Assembly (NCBI GenBank): GCA_907163375.1
Contig: CAJQUW010004469.1
Coordinates: 558,001-622,000, forward strand
Source of the DNA: Prostheceraeus crozeri
Lineage: Eukaryota > Platyhelminthes > Polycladida > Euryleptidae
Reading direction: 5' to 3'
DNA: 64,000 nt
Part shown: positions 63,315 through 64,000 of the stretch, in pieces
Numbering within the stretch: the stretch's first letter is position 1
Layout of the letters: every line of letters starts with the position of its first letter
The notes under the pieces: model-generated
The model's database searches: none
Told to the model about the DNA's origin: nothing
Seen by the model: the letters and a program-made list of their open reading frames with translations, nothing else
Translations under genes and position numbers: made by a program

Positions 63315-63985
63315 GTAAGCTCATATTGATTGCAGGGGTGAAGGATTGCGATAAACACCCTTCAAAACTGGAACATTGAATGGCATAATCTTGTTTTCTA
63401 TCTTTTCTATGTCTGTTTCCTGCATCCTTTTCCATACGAATTCTTCAACCCCTGCTATCTACTCCACTTGTGCCTACCTCCTACTGAGTAATGCTAGTTC
63501 ATAAGTAGTCAGAAATTCTTTATTCTGTAATTGGTAGACTTCTTCGCCGTGATCACAACAAAGTCGGACTCTATGTCTAAGATGTGACAACGATGGCGAC
63601 TCTGGACGCAGCGTTCGGTATTCTGTAACCAGACTTGCAAGCGGCCAAGTCAGACATGCAATACATTTTTACTAACTTTGGAGGTGTTAAAAGCGATCAA
63701 TTATAGGTTGATTTCAAGGAAATGGAACATTAATTTCAAGAATGGAAGACATTATAAAATGAATGGCAATGTGATGCTCAAATTATGATATGTATTAGTT
63801 TTTTCGTATGAGGACTTGCAAAAACGTAGAATTCACAAATATGTGGTTATTTATTATCAAATCTAACAAGATAAATCGATTGACTGGACGTCTTTCTGCT
63901 GTTCATTATGCTTTCATTCTTTGAAATGCGCAGAGTCGATTGTATTTCTGTACAGAATATATCTATTGTTTGATTAGGGAACCAA

Positions 63986-64000
63986 AATTATATTTTACAG
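63986..64000 (+). promoter_or_regulatory. Possible splice acceptor at the window edge
   Basis: The last bases, attatattttacag, form a pyrimidine-rich run ending in AG exactly at the window end. An exon opening in phase 1 at 64001 would suit exon d. The intervening 63315-63985 shows nothing else of note. Confidence 0.4.

Noticed and set aside
1-64000. CRISPR arrays, rRNA genes, bacterial operons, retroviral or Polinton-type elements
   Set aside because: No regularly spaced repeats, rRNA landmarks or operon-like gene packing are present, and I recognised no LTR pairs, gag/env or capsid genes.

Overview
The window looks like the interior of one large, intron-rich animal gene, read on the + strand. 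The DNA is AT-rich with eukaryotic splice sites and a metazoan transposon load (Penelope-like, CR1-type and other LINEs, Tc1/mariner, hAT-like and pogo-like elements, tRNA-derived SINEs). A marine invertebrate is a reasonable guess, but the sequence does not fix the phylum.

Host gene. Four short exons carry two immunoglobulin (Ig) domains, each split across two exons: 8458-8725 with 37742-37875, then 57808-57925 with 63157-63314. Acceptors, donors and codon phases agree at every join (1-2, 2-1, 1-2, 2-1). The introns are about 29 kb, 20 kb and 5 kb. The product would be a cell-surface Ig-superfamily adhesion protein of the nephrin/kirrel/SYG-2 general type. Both gene ends lie outside the window, whose last bases resemble the next acceptor. 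A candidate alternative first exon (39704-39761) encodes a signal-peptide-like stretch and ends in a compatible phase.

Upstream intron (1-8457). It holds a decayed Penelope-like element whose GIY-YIG nuclease lies upstream of its RT (Naiad-like order), a CR1-type RT tail, a foldback element with a 97-bp tandem duplication in its loop, and the first of three copies of an unclassified repeat (R1).

Intron 1 (8726-37741). It holds a LINE 3' end, a tyrosine-recombinase fossil, a Tc1 transposon with an open 331-codon transposase, a tRNA-like SINE, and a DD41D mariner nested in a TIR element (family X). A 2-kb CR1-type LINE, a hAT-like MITE, a pogo-like terminus, a foldback, another MITE, two R1 copies and a perfect 76-bp inverted repeat follow.

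Intron 2 (37876-57807). It holds a SINE head, 40-bp tandem repeats, two more family X copies, a spacerless 153-bp palindrome and a three-layer nest of inverted-repeat elements. Intron 3 (57926-63156) holds two inverted-repeat MITEs.

Most oriented protein-coding transposon pieces lie antisense to the host gene. No other gene is firmly supported. A 58-codon secreted-peptide-like ORF (31679-31855) and a CpG-rich patch near 23 kb are the open candidates.
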